A stretch of DNA of 64,000 bases from JAVVHE01 sp032249695 (lineage in GTDB: Bacteria > Pseudomonadota > Alphaproteobacteria > Sphingomonadales > Sphingomonadaceae). A model generated the notes under the pieces. It was not told where the DNA came from and did no database searches. It saw nothing but the letters and a program-made list of their open reading frames with translations. Both the position numbers and the translations under genes were made by a program. The DNA lies in the NCBI GenBank assembly GCA_032249695.1, contig JAVVHE010000012.1:1-64000 (forward strand), given 5' to 3'. Every line of letters begins with the position of its first letter. The first letter of the stretch is position 1. This document shows positions 31,211-40,139 of the stretch, piece by piece.

Positions 31211-31731
31211 TGCGGAAGCATTTCACCTCGATCGGCCTGATCGCAGTGGCGATGGCGGCCGCGCTCGCCTTCTATATGGTCAACCTGAAGGTTTCGGCCG
31301 AGCGTGAGCATGTGGAGCGGCTGCGTGCCGACATCGCGCGCGATACGGCGGACATCTACGCGCTCCAGACCGAGCTGCACGCGCGGGCGCCGATGCCCGA
31401 GCTGCAACGGTGGAACGACGTCAGCTTGCGGCTGGAGGCGCCGCGTGCGCAGCAGCTGCTGGGCAGCCCCGTCCAGCTGGCCGCCCTGCACCTGCCTCCG
31501 GCAGCCGGGGCTGCTTCGGGCAGCGCGGCGCCGGCAGCGGCAGCCGCGACGGCCGATCCGATTCCCTCAACAAAGCCGACGGTTGCCGTGATCACTACCG
31601 CTCCGGGGCAGCTCCCGCTGCAGCGCGCGGCGGGGCGGACGACGATGCTCGCGGCAGCGCAGCTCAACTCGCTCGCAGCGCAGGCGCGCGCCGAAAGCGC
31701 GGCAGCCGCCGCCGAGGCGCTCGCCCGGTGA
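31210..31731 (+). CDS. ftsL: cell division protein FtsL
   Basis: 173 residues. A short cytoplasmic start, one membrane span (IGLIAVAMAAALAFYMVNLK, about residues 8-27) and a periplasmic heptad coil (AEREHVERLRADIARDTADI, LQTELHARAPM), the FtsL/DivIC layout. The family has little sequence conservation, so the name rests mainly on topology and position between rsmH and ftsI. The C-terminal 100 residues are long and Ala-rich compared with E. coli FtsL (121 aa). Confidence 0.85.
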   Translation: MRKHFTSIGLIAVAMAAALAFYMVNLKVSAEREHVERLRADIARDTADIYALQTELHARAPMPELQRWNDVSLRLEAPRAQQLLGSPVQLAALHLPPAAGAASGSAAPAAAAATADPIPSTKPTVAVITTAPGQLPLQRAAGRTTMLAAAQLNSLAAQARAESAAAAAEALAR

Positions 31732-33455
31732 CCGCTGTCGTCCTCGCGCCGCGCCTGCGGCCGGGCGCACCCCCGCTCGCCGACGATGCGCCGCGCCCGT
31801 GGACTGCCCCGCTTGCGCGCATGCCCGTGCCGCCGGTGCCCGCCAGCCTGGAGGACGCACGCCGCCGCGCCGGGGCGGCGCTCGTGCTGCTGCTGCTCGC
31901 GGTGGCATCCATCATCGCACGGCTCGCCTACCTCGCGCTGTTCGACCGGCCGACTCGGCCTGTACCTGCCACCCAGATTGCCCGCGGCACCATCGTCGAC
32001 CGCAACGGGCTAGTGCTCGCGCAAGGCTACAAGGCGTTCGCTCTGACGGTGCATCCGGATCGAGTCATCTCGGATCGCGCGGCGCTCGCGCCCAAGCTCG
32101 CAGCGGTGCTGTCGATCCCTCCCGCCGATGCGGCGCGGTTGCTGCAGCCGCCCGGCAAGTTCCGCTATCTCGCGCGCCGCGTGCCGCCGTCGATCGCGGC
32201 GGCCGCGATCGCGCTCGGCGAGCCCGCGATCGAGGTGCAGCGCGAGCCCGACCGCGTTTATCCGAATGGTGAACTCGGAGCCCACGTGCTGGGCTTCGTC
32301 AATCGCGACGGCGAGGGTGGCGGTGCGATCGAGCGCGCGTTCGAGGACGATCTCGCCGACGGCAAGAACGTGTCGCTCACCATCGACAGCCGCGTCCAGC
32401 AGGCGCTCGAGTCCGAGCTCGCCGCCGGCATGGCCAAGCACTCGGCGATCGGCGCGGCGGGCGTGGTGATGGACGTAGAGACCGGCGAGGTGCTGGCGCT
32501 CGCCTCGCTGCCAGCGTTCAACCCGAACCTCTCAAGCTTCGATCCAACCGACAACGCCCGCATGAACCGAGCCACCTACGGCCGCTACGAACTGGGATCG
32601 TGCTTCAAGGCGATGACGGTCGCGATGGCGCTGGATACGGGCGTCACCAACTTGCAGCAGATGCTTGATGCGCGCCACCCGCTGCAGATCGGCCGGTTCA
32701 AGATTCACGACGATCATGCGAAGTCGCGCTTCCTGAGTGTGCCAGAGACGTTCATCTACAGCTCCAACATCGCAACAGCGCGGCTTGCCGAAGCGCTGGG
32801 ACCGGACCGGCAGCGCGATTATCTGAAGAAGCTGGGCTTCATGGACCGAGTGCAGCTAGAATACAGCAAGGACGAGCTGCGGACGCCGCAATATCCCTCG
32901 CGCTGGGGAAGGATCGAAACGATGACGGTGGGATACGGCCACGGCATCGCGGTCACGCCTCTGCATCTGGCGACGGCCTATGCGTCGGTGGTGAATGGCG
33001 GGCTGTGGCGCCCGGCGACGATCGTGCGCGGGATAGCGCGGCCCGAGCCGGTGCGCGTGTTCAAGCCCGAGACGAGCGAGGCGATGCGCCGCCTGTTCCG
33101 GCTGGTGGTGCTGAGCGGTACGGGCCGGAAAGCCGACGCGCCGGGCTACCGCGTCGGCGGCAAGACCGGCACCGCAGAGAAGCCGCAGGCGGGCCGCTAC
33201 AATCACAAGGCGCTGATCAGCACGTTCGCGGGCGCGTTCCCGATGGACAATCCGCGCTATGTTGTCGTCGCGATGCTGGATGAGCCGCGCGGCACCAAGG
33301 ATACCTTCGGTTTCGCAACCGCCGGCTGGGTCAGCGCGCCGATCGTTAGGAACGTCATCCTGCGCGCAGGGCCGATGCTGGGCGTGCAGGCCGATACCGC
33401 GCGCGATGTCGATGTGAACGGCCTTCTTCCCGCAGACGCAAAGGCGGAAGAGTGA
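31728..33455 (+). CDS. ftsI: septal class B penicillin-binding protein (PBP3)
   Basis: 575 residues from GTG 31728. Peptidoglycan transpeptidase of the divisome. One span (AALVLLLLAVASIIARLAYL, about residues 48-67), the dimerisation domain starting QIARGTIVDRNGLVLA, then the transpeptidase domain: nucleophile Ser291 in LGSCFKAM (S-x-x-K, Lys294), the SSN motif at 345-347 and KTGT at 479-482. A cysteine follows the nucleophile instead of the more usual threonine. Overlaps ftsL by 4 nt; a hairpin-rich gap follows. Confidence 0.96.
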   Translation: MTAVVLAPRLRPGAPPLADDAPRPWTAPLARMPVPPVPASLEDARRRAGAALVLLLLAVASIIARLAYLALFDRPTRPVPATQIARGTIVDRNGLVLAQGYKAFALTVHPDRVISDRAALAPKLAAVLSIPPADAARLLQPPGKFRYLARRVPPSIAAAAIALGEPAIEVQREPDRVYPNGELGAHVLGFVNRDGEGGGAIERAFEDDLADGKNVSLTIDSRVQQALESELAAGMAKHSAIGAAGVVMDVETGEVLALASLPAFNPNLSSFDPTDNARMNRATYGRYELGSCFKAMTVAMALDTGVTNLQQMLDARHPLQIGRFKIHDDHAKSRFLSVPETFIYSSNIATARLAEALGPDRQRDYLKKLGFMDRVQLEYSKDELRTPQYPSRWGRIETMTVGYGHGIAVTPLHLATAYASVVNGGLWRPATIVRGIARPEPVRVFKPETSEAMRRLFRLVVLSGTGRKADAPGYRVGGKTGTAEKPQAGRYNHKALISTFAGAFPMDNPRYVVVAMLDEPRGTKDTFGFATAGWVSAPIVRNVILRAGPMLGVQADTARDVDVNGLLPADAKAEE

Positions 33456-33634
33456 GAACCGGTGCGTCCGCTCCTCCCCTCCATGGGGTGGGGGATCGCC
33501 GCAGGCGGCGGAGGGTCGCAAGACGCAGCGCGGTGAGCCTCATAAGCGTGCGTCGCGCGCCGCGGCTGCTGGGCGCGGGCCCATCCACCACGCTTCGCGT
33601 GGTTCCCCCCCCCGTGGCGGGGGGGGAATAGGCT
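33456..33634. repeat. hairpin-rich intergenic element between ftsI and murE
   Basis: 179 nt, the largest gap inside the operon up to ftsW. It holds CCCC-TCCAT-GGGG at 33476-33488, a GCCGC/GCGGC hairpin near 33497, a perfect 7-bp stem ACCACGC-TTC-GCGTGGT at 33587-33603, and a run of nine C at 33605-33613 that can pair with eight G at 33619-33626 just before the murE start. No T-run follows, so transcription should pass. It looks like a REP-type intergenic repeat. Confidence 0.6.
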
Positions 33635-35065
33635 GTGCGTCTCTCCGAGCTCATCTCCTCAGCTCCGCCCATCGCCGTGACCGGCTTCGCGATCGATCAT
33701 CGCAAAATAGCCCCGGGCGCGGTGTTCGGCGCGTTCGAGGGCACTCGCTTCAATGGCGAGAACTTCATCCCCGCCGCGATCGCAGCTGGCGCGGTCGCCG
33801 TGGTGGCGCGGCGCGAGGCGCGGGTGGAAGGCGCCGTTCATCTGTGGTCCGACAAGCTGCCGCCGCGCGCCTATTTCGCGGAGCTGGCCGCGCGCTTCTT
33901 CGAGCCGCTGCCGCCGACGCGCGTTGCGGTCACGGGCACCAACGGCAAGACCTCGACGGTGGAGCTGACGCGGCAGCTGTGGACGCTGGCCGGGCGTCGC
34001 GCTGCATCGATCGGAACGCTGGGCGTGACGGTGGGCGACGACCGGCGCGCGACCGGGCTGACGACGCCCGACGTCGTCACCTTCCTGTCGAACCTTGGCG
34101 GGCTGGCGCGCGAGGGGGTCGATGCGGTCGCGTTCGAGGCGTCCAGCCACGGCCTGCACCAGAGCCGCATCGGCGGGTTCAATGTAGCGGCGGCTGCCTT
34201 CACGAACCTCAGCCGTGACCACCTTGATTATCACGGAACGATGGAGGCCTACTTCGAGGCGAAGATGATCCTGTTCCGCCAGCTGCTGGCTGACGGTGGC
34301 ACTGCGGTCGTCTGGGCGGACGATCGGTGGTCCGACCGGGTTACCGCGCTGCTGGCGGCGGAGCGCCCCGGAGTGCAGGTGCTGACGGTCGGCGAGCGGG
34401 GCGCGGATTGGAGGCTTCTCGGCCGCGAGCCGACTGCGCTGGGGCAGGTGCTGCGGCTGCGCGCCGGTGGCGCGGAGCGGACGGTCAAGCTGCCGCTCAT
34501 CGGAGCCTACCAGGCCGCGAACGCGCTGGTCGCGGGGGCGCTGACGGTCGCGACCGGTGGTGACCCTGCCCAGACCTTGCAGCATCTGGAGCGGCTGACG
34601 CCGATCCGCGGTCGTCTGGAGCGCGCGGTGCTGACGCGCGCCGGGGCGCCGGTCTATGTGGACTACGCCCACACGCCCGACGCGCTGGAGGCAGCGATCG
34701 CGGCGCTTAGACCGCACGCGAGCGGACGTGTCATCCTGGTGTTCGGCGCGGGCGGGGACCGCGACCAGGGCAAGCGCGGGCCGATGGGCGCGGTCGCGGC
34801 GGCGCACGCCGAGGTGGCGATCGTCACGGATGATAATCCCCGCTCCGAGGACCCGGCGACGATCCGCGCCTCGATCCTGCTCGCGGCGCCGGGCGCGCGC
34901 GAGATCGGCGACCGGCGTGCGGCAATCCGCGCGGCGATCGCGAACGCGCGCGCGGGCGACATCGTGCTGATCGCAGGCAAGGGGCACGAGACGGGACAGA
35001 TTGTGGGCAACAAGGTGCTGCCCTTTGACGACGCCGAGGTGGCCCGCGAGGAAGCGGCTGCATGA
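33635..35065 (+). CDS. murE: UDP-MurNAc-L-Ala-D-Glu:meso-DAP ligase
   Basis: 476 residues from GTG. Adds the third stem-peptide residue in the cytoplasm. ATP loop RVAVTGTNGKTSTVEL (about residues 96-111), SIGTLGVTVGD, FEASSHGLHQSRIGG, and the DAP-specific motif DNPR at residues 400-403 (VTDDNPRSEDP) followed by KGHETGQ. So the organism has meso-diaminopimelate peptidoglycan. Overlaps murF by 4 nt. Confidence 0.97.
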   Translation: MRLSELISSAPPIAVTGFAIDHRKIAPGAVFGAFEGTRFNGENFIPAAIAAGAVAVVARREARVEGAVHLWSDKLPPRAYFAELAARFFEPLPPTRVAVTGTNGKTSTVELTRQLWTLAGRRAASIGTLGVTVGDDRRATGLTTPDVVTFLSNLGGLAREGVDAVAFEASSHGLHQSRIGGFNVAAAAFTNLSRDHLDYHGTMEAYFEAKMILFRQLLADGGTAVVWADDRWSDRVTALLAAERPGVQVLTVGERGADWRLLGREPTALGQVLRLRAGGAERTVKLPLIGAYQAANALVAGALTVATGGDPAQTLQHLERLTPIRGRLERAVLTRAGAPVYVDYAHTPDALEAAIAALRPHASGRVILVFGAGGDRDQGKRGPMGAVAAAHAEVAIVTDDNPRSEDPATIRASILLAAPGAREIGDRRAAIRAAIANARAGDIVLIAGKGHETGQIVGNKVLPFDDAEVAREEAAA

Positions 35066-36420
35066 ACCCGCTGTGGACCTGCGAGGAGATCGCGCACGCC
35101 TGCGACGGCGAGCGGCATGGCCGGTTCGCTTGCAACAATGTCGCCTTTGACAGCCGCGAAGTGGCGCCCGGCGCGCTGTTCGTTGCGCTGAAGGGCACGC
35201 AGGCTGACGGGCACGACTACATCGATTCGGCTATCGAGCGCGGCGCTGCTGGCGCGCTCGTCAGCCGCCCGGTGCCGCATCCTCACGTGCTCGTCCCCGA
35301 CACGCAGGCGGGGCTGGAGGCGCTGGGGCGGGTTGGGCGCGTACGCGCGCTGAGCGCGGCGGTGGTCGGCGTCACGGGCAGCGTCGGCAAGACAACCACC
35401 AAGGAGCTGATCCGCGCGTGCTTCGAGCCGCAGGGGCCCACGCACGCCAGTGTCAAAAGCTACAACAACCACACCGGCGTGCCGCTGAGCCTCGCCCGGA
35501 TGCCGTCGGAAACGCGCTGGGCGGTGTTCGAGATGGGGATGAACCACGCGGGAGAGATCGCTGCATTGACCGAGCAGGTGCGGCCTGACGTTGCGGTCAT
35601 CACCTGGATCGCTCCTGCGCATATCGAAAATCTCGGCTCGCTGGAGGCGATCGCCGAGGCCAAGGCAGAGATTTTTCTCGGTCTCGAACGGGGCGGCGCC
35701 GCGATCTACCCGGCCGAGGCGCCGCACGCCGATCTGCTTCTGAAGCGCGCGCGTGACAAAACGAGCGTCGTCCTGAGCTTCGGCCTCGGCCCGTCGGCGG
35801 ACATCCGGCCAGAGACGTTGATCGAGACCGAGGACGGATCGCTCTTCGAGCTGGTGTTCGATGGTGTGCGCTATTCCGTGCGCGTGCCGCAGCCCGGACG
35901 CCACCGCGTGCTGAACGCGCTCGCAGCGCTGGCTGCGGTCAGCGCCGCGGGGGCAGACGTCGGCGTGGCCGTCGATGCGATCGGGCGATCGACAGAGCTT
36001 GCCGGCCGCGGCGCGCGGCGCACGATTGCGCTCTTCGGCGGTGGCGAGGCGCTGCTGATCGACGAGAGCTACAATGCCAACCCAGCTTCGATGGCAGCGG
36101 CGCTCGCGGTGCTGGAAGCGCTCGCCGCGCCGCGCAAACTCGCGGTCCTGGGCGCGATGCGCGAGCTTGGCGGCTTCTCCGATCAATATCACCGCGAGCT
36201 CGCGCCGCTGATCGAGCGCGCGGGCGTTTCTCATGCGATCCTCGTCGGGCCGGAGATGGAGCCGCTCGCCGCCGAACTGCCCGGCGCGGTGCATGTCGGC
36301 GGCTGGCAGGACGCGCTCGCCACTGTGAGCGAACTGCTTGCAGACGGAGACGCGGTGCTTGTTAAGGGATCGAACAGCGTCGAGCTGGCCCGGCTCGTCG
36401 CGGCGCTGGAGGGGCGCTGA
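35062..36420 (+). CDS. murF: UDP-MurNAc-tripeptide D-Ala-D-Ala ligase
   Basis: 452 residues. Adds D-Ala-D-Ala to complete the pentapeptide. N-terminal uridine-binding part (VAFDSREVAPGALFVALKGT), ATP loop VVGVTGSVGKTTTKELI (about residues 102-118), KSYNNHTGVPLSLA, EMGMNHAGEI and LIDESYNANPASM. Stop directly abuts the mraY ATG. Confidence 0.97.
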   Translation: MNPLWTCEEIAHACDGERHGRFACNNVAFDSREVAPGALFVALKGTQADGHDYIDSAIERGAAGALVSRPVPHPHVLVPDTQAGLEALGRVGRVRALSAAVVGVTGSVGKTTTKELIRACFEPQGPTHASVKSYNNHTGVPLSLARMPSETRWAVFEMGMNHAGEIAALTEQVRPDVAVITWIAPAHIENLGSLEAIAEAKAEIFLGLERGGAAIYPAEAPHADLLLKRARDKTSVVLSFGLGPSADIRPETLIETEDGSLFELVFDGVRYSVRVPQPGRHRVLNALAALAAVSAAGADVGVAVDAIGRSTELAGRGARRTIALFGGGEALLIDESYNANPASMAAALAVLEALAAPRKLAVLGAMRELGGFSDQYHRELAPLIERAGVSHAILVGPEMEPLAAELPGAVHVGGWQDALATVSELLADGDAVLVKGSNSVELARLVAALEGR

Positions 36421-37494
36421 ATGTTCTATCTCTTGGCCGAGCTGGCCGGGTTTTCCGGACCGCTCAATCTGTTTCGCTATCTGACGTTCCGCGCGGGCGG
36501 AGCCGTCATCACCGCGCTCGTTTGCATGATGTGGCTGATGCCGCGCCTGATCAGCCGGCTGAGGATCAAGCAGGGTAAGGGCCAGCCGATCCGCGAGGAT
36601 GGGCCGCAGAGCCACCTTGTCGCCAAGAAGGGCACGCCGACGATGGGCGGGCTTGGTATCCTGATGAGCCTGATCCTGTCGACAATCCTGTGGATGGAGC
36701 TGTCGAACGGCTTTGTGTGGGCCTGCCTGTTCGTCACTATCGGCTTCGGCGCGATCGGCTTTATGGACGATTATGCCAAGGTGACAAAACAATCAAATCG
36801 CGGCTTGTCCGCCAAACGTCGTCTGCTGCTCGAGTTTCTGATCGCGGGCGTTGCCTGTGCGTGGACCGCATCGATGACGAATACGACGGTGTATTTCCCC
36901 TTGTTGAAAAATATGGGCATTGACCTTGGCTACGCCTACATTCTATTCGCAGCATTTGTCGTCGTAGGCTCGGGAAATGCTGTCAATCTGACCGATGGCT
37001 TGGATGGGCTCGCGACGATGCCGGTCATCATTGCGGCGCTCACGTTTGGCGTGATTGCTTATCTGGTCGGCAACGTGAAGTTTGCAGAGTATCTGGGTGT
37101 TCATTACGTCGCGGGAGCGGGCACGCTCGCAATCTTCTGCTGGGCTTTGATCGGCGCCGGGCTGGGCTTCCTGTGGTTCAACGCGCCGCCTGCCGCGGTC
37201 TTCATGGGCGATACGGGCAGTCTCGCGCTGGGTGGCGCGCTGGGGATGATCGCGGTTGTCGCCAAGCACGAGATCGTGCTGGTGATCGTCGGTGGCCTGT
37301 TCGTCGCCGAGGCGCTGTCGGTGATGATCCAGGTGCTGTGGTTCAAGCGCACCGGCCGTCGCGTGTTCCGCATGGCGCCGATCCACCATCATTTCGAACT
37401 GATGGGCTGGAAGGAATCGACCGTCGTCATCCGCTTCTGGATCGTATCGATCATGCTCGCACTTGCGGGCCTGTCGACGCTGAAGATCCGGTGA
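36421..37494 (+). CDS. mraY: phospho-MurNAc-pentapeptide translocase (lipid I synthase)
   Basis: 357 residues, about ten membrane spans. Transfers phospho-MurNAc-pentapeptide to undecaprenyl phosphate. Motifs: QPIREDGPQSHLVAKKGTPT, catalytic region GFMDDYAKV (about residues 116-124), NAVNLTDGLDGLATMPV, MGDTGSLALGG and MAPIHHHFELMGWKE. Base composition is slightly lower in GC in the middle (36780-36960), as is common for membrane proteins. Confidence 0.98.
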   Translation: MFYLLAELAGFSGPLNLFRYLTFRAGGAVITALVCMMWLMPRLISRLRIKQGKGQPIREDGPQSHLVAKKGTPTMGGLGILMSLILSTILWMELSNGFVWACLFVTIGFGAIGFMDDYAKVTKQSNRGLSAKRRLLLEFLIAGVACAWTASMTNTTVYFPLLKNMGIDLGYAYILFAAFVVVGSGNAVNLTDGLDGLATMPVIIAALTFGVIAYLVGNVKFAEYLGVHYVAGAGTLAIFCWALIGAGLGFLWFNAPPAAVFMGDTGSLALGGALGMIAVVAKHEIVLVIVGGLFVAEALSVMIQVLWFKRTGRRVFRMAPIHHHFELMGWKESTVVIRFWIVSIMLALAGLSTLKIR

Positions 37495-38819
37495 ACACCG
37501 CGCGCGCCTGGGCGGGAAAGCGCTACGGCGTGTTCGGCCTGGCACGCACGGGCCGCTCGGTCGTGGCGGCGCTGCATGCGAGCGGGGCGCAAGTGTGGGC
37601 ATGGGACGACAATGCAGCCGCCCGCGAGGGCGTCGCGGCGACTCTCGTTGATCTGAACAGCGCGGACCTCGCCGGTCTGGCGGGGCTGGTCGTGTCGCCC
37701 GGCGTGCCGCTCAACCGCCACCCGCTCCCAGCGCGCGCGAGCGCCGCGGGCGTGCCGGTCATCGGCGATACCGAACTGTTCGCGCAGGCGCTGCCCGAAC
37801 TGCCGCGCGCCGCGGTCGTGGGCGTGACGGGCACCAACGGCAAGTCGACCACGACGGCGCTGCTCTATCATATCGTGATTGGATCGGGCCGCCCGGCGCT
37901 GCTCGGCGGCAATATCGGCGCGCCGATTCTCGGCGAGGCTCCGCTGCCCGAAGGCGGGGTCTATTGCCTCGAGCTGTCGAGCTTTCAGATCGACCTGACG
38001 AAGAGCCTTGCCTGCGACGTGGCGGTGCACCTCAACCTCACAGCCGATCATCTCGACCGGTATGACGGGCTGAAGGCTTATGCAGCGGCGAAGGCGCGAC
38101 TGTTCGCGATGCAGCGTCGCGATCAGACTGCCGTCATCGCGGTCGATGACGAACACACGCGCGCCGTCGCGGACGCAGCGCCCGCGCATGTCGTGCGCGT
38201 ATCGGGGCGCGAGGTGCTGGCCAAGGGCGTCAGCGTCGTCGGTGGCACTGCGTTCGTCGACGGCGCGGCGTGGGGCACGCAGATCGCGTGGCCCTCGCTT
38301 AAGGGCGTGCACAATGCTCAGAACTCTGCGGCTGCGATCGCCGCGGCGCAGGCGCTTGGGATCAGCGACGACGCGATCCGCATGGGGCTGGAAAGCTATC
38401 GCGGGCTGCCGCACCGAATGGAGATCGTCGGCACGCGCGGCGGAGTGCGATTCGTGAACGATTCGAAGGCGACCAACCCGGCGTCCGCCGCACCCGCGCT
38501 CAGCGCCTACCCCGCCATCCGCTGGATCGCCGGCGGGCAGGCGAAGTCCGACAGCCTCGCCGAAATCGAGCCCTACCTCTCACACGTCCGTTCGGCGCAC
38601 CTGATCGGCGAGGCGGAGCCGCTGTTCGAGCGCCTGCTCGCGCCGCAGCTTGCGGCGCGGCCGTGCGGCACGCTCGATGCGGCGCTCGCCGACGCGGTCG
38701 CGCTCGCCGAGCCGGGGGATACCGTGCTGCTCTCACCCGCCTGCGCCAGCTACGACCAGTTCCGGAATTATGAGGAGCGCGGCGACCGCTTTCGCGCGCT
38801 GGTGGAGGCGTTGCCGTGA
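37491..38819 (+). CDS. murD: UDP-MurNAc-L-Ala:D-Glu ligase
   Basis: 442 residues from GTG 37491, overlapping the mraY stop. Adds D-glutamate. RYGVFGLARTGRSVVAAL, ATP loop AVVGVTGTNGKSTTTALLYH (about residues 105-124), ELSSFQIDLTKSL, HLNLTADHLDRYDG, KGVHNAQNSAAAIAAA and VRFVNDSKATNPASA. Overlaps ftsW by 4 nt. Confidence 0.97.
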   Translation: MNTARAWAGKRYGVFGLARTGRSVVAALHASGAQVWAWDDNAAAREGVAATLVDLNSADLAGLAGLVVSPGVPLNRHPLPARASAAGVPVIGDTELFAQALPELPRAAVVGVTGTNGKSTTTALLYHIVIGSGRPALLGGNIGAPILGEAPLPEGGVYCLELSSFQIDLTKSLACDVAVHLNLTADHLDRYDGLKAYAAAKARLFAMQRRDQTAVIAVDDEHTRAVADAAPAHVVRVSGREVLAKGVSVVGGTAFVDGAAWGTQIAWPSLKGVHNAQNSAAAIAAAQALGISDDAIRMGLESYRGLPHRMEIVGTRGGVRFVNDSKATNPASAAPALSAYPAIRWIAGGQAKSDSLAEIEPYLSHVRSAHLIGEAEPLFERLLAPQLAARPCGTLDAALADAVALAEPGDTVLLSPACASYDQFRNYEERGDRFRALVEALP

Positions 38820-39985
38820 GAACGCGTCTGTCGCGCGCCGACCAGAGCCGTTTGAGCCAGTGGTTCTGGACGATCGACCATGTGCTGCTGGCGATGATCG
38901 TCGTGCTGATCGGCATCGGCCTCATCGCAGTCGCTGCCGCCTCGCCCGCCGCGGCGCACCGCTATTCGGGCCAGGGCTATACGGTGTCCGATCTGCATTA
39001 CTTTCAGCGCCAGCTGTTCTGGGTGACGATCGGCCTGCCGGTGCTGCTCGGTGTGTCGATGCTATCCAAGGCCGATGTGAAGCGGGTCGGCTTGATCGGC
39101 GGAGCGGTGGCACTCGCGGCGCTGATGCTGGTGCCAGTGATCGGCTTCACGGTGAATGGCGCGACGCGCTGGCTCGTGTTCGGCCCCGCGCAGGTGCAGC
39201 CGTCCGAGTTCCTGAAGCCGCTGTTCATCGTCGCGATGGCAGCGTTGCTGTCGATCCGCTTCGAGGATGCGAAGGCGCCGGCGCTCGCGTTGTCGGCCGC
39301 CCTCCTCGCGATCATCGCGGTGTTCCTGATCAAGCAGCCCGACCTGGGGCAGACGATCCTATTCGTCAGCATCTGGCTGCTCTTGGCGACGCTCGCCGGG
39401 CTGGAACGGCGGCTGATCGCCGGTGCCTTGGCGCTTGGGCTGGGCGGCATCGTCGCAGCGTTCTTTACGCTGCACCACGTGCATGAGCGGATCGTCAGCT
39501 ATGTGACCGGCGGCGGCGACCGCACGCAGGTCGACGCAGCGCTCAACTGCTTTCGCGCAGGCGGACTGTTCGGGGTGGGGCCGGGAGCGGGCAAGATGAA
39601 GATGAAGCTGCCCGAGCCTCAAACCGATTATATTTTCGCGGTGATCGGCGAGGAGTTCGGCGCCATCGCCTGCATCGCGATCGCCTGCCTGTTCGTGGCG
39701 GTGGTGGTGCGTGCGGTGAGCCGGGCGCACGATGAGGAGGACCCGTTCGTGTTCCTCGCCTCGATCGGGCTGGCTGCGCAGCTTGGGCTCCAGGCGGCGA
39801 TCAACATGGGTGTGAACGTTCACCTGCTGCCATCGAAGGGCATGACGCTTCCCTTCATCAGCCATGGCGGATCGAGCTTCGTCGCGCTCTGCCTCGGAAC
39901 CGGCCTGCTGCTCGCGCTGGGGCGACGCAATCCATACGCCAAGGCTTCGCCATACCGGTTCACGCCGGTGGGAGCGAGGGCGTGA
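38816..39985 (+). CDS. ftsW: SEDS peptidoglycan glycosyltransferase FtsW
   Basis: 389 residues from GTG, about ten spans. Polymerises septal glycan together with FtsI. WFWTIDHVLLAMIVVLIGIG at the start, RWLVFGPAQVQPSEFLKPL, IKQPDLGQTILF, GVGPGAGKMKMKLPEPQTDY (extracellular loop 7/8 region), IGEEFGAIACIAIA and LPFISHGGSSFVAL near the end. Followed by a 154-nt gap. Confidence 0.96.
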   Translation: MRTRLSRADQSRLSQWFWTIDHVLLAMIVVLIGIGLIAVAAASPAAAHRYSGQGYTVSDLHYFQRQLFWVTIGLPVLLGVSMLSKADVKRVGLIGGAVALAALMLVPVIGFTVNGATRWLVFGPAQVQPSEFLKPLFIVAMAALLSIRFEDAKAPALALSAALLAIIAVFLIKQPDLGQTILFVSIWLLLATLAGLERRLIAGALALGLGGIVAAFFTLHHVHERIVSYVTGGGDRTQVDAALNCFRAGGLFGVGPGAGKMKMKLPEPQTDYIFAVIGEEFGAIACIAIACLFVAVVVRAVSRAHDEEDPFVFLASIGLAAQLGLQAAINMGVNVHLLPSKGMTLPFISHGGSSFVALCLGTGLLLALGRRNPYAKASPYRFTPVGARA

Positions 39986-40139
39986 AGAGCGAAGCCACAA
40001 GTCCCCTCCCGGCGCGGGGACGTGTCGCCGCGCCGACGGCGACGTTGGGGTTGAGTGGTCGCGTCATAATGTCTCGGGCCCGCCGCTCGCGCGCCGGTCC
40101 ACCTCCCCGTTCCAGGGAGGGGCTTGCGGAGCTGCGTCC
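39986..40139. repeat. hairpin-rich intergenic element between ftsW and murG
   Basis: 154 nt with no supported gene. It holds a CCTCCC/GGGAGG hairpin at 40102-40120 (loop of 7) and a GC-rich imperfect palindrome around 40003-40055. The CCTCCC hairpin has relatives at 33476, 42820 and 54526, so a small repeat family is likely. It lies 20 nt before the murG start and could affect its translation. Confidence 0.55.

Noticed and set aside
34663..36792. A 709-codon open frame on the minus strand
   Set aside because: It lies antisense to murE, murF and mraY, all unmistakable. The composition (His/Arg/Asp/Gln-rich) is that of a shadow frame.
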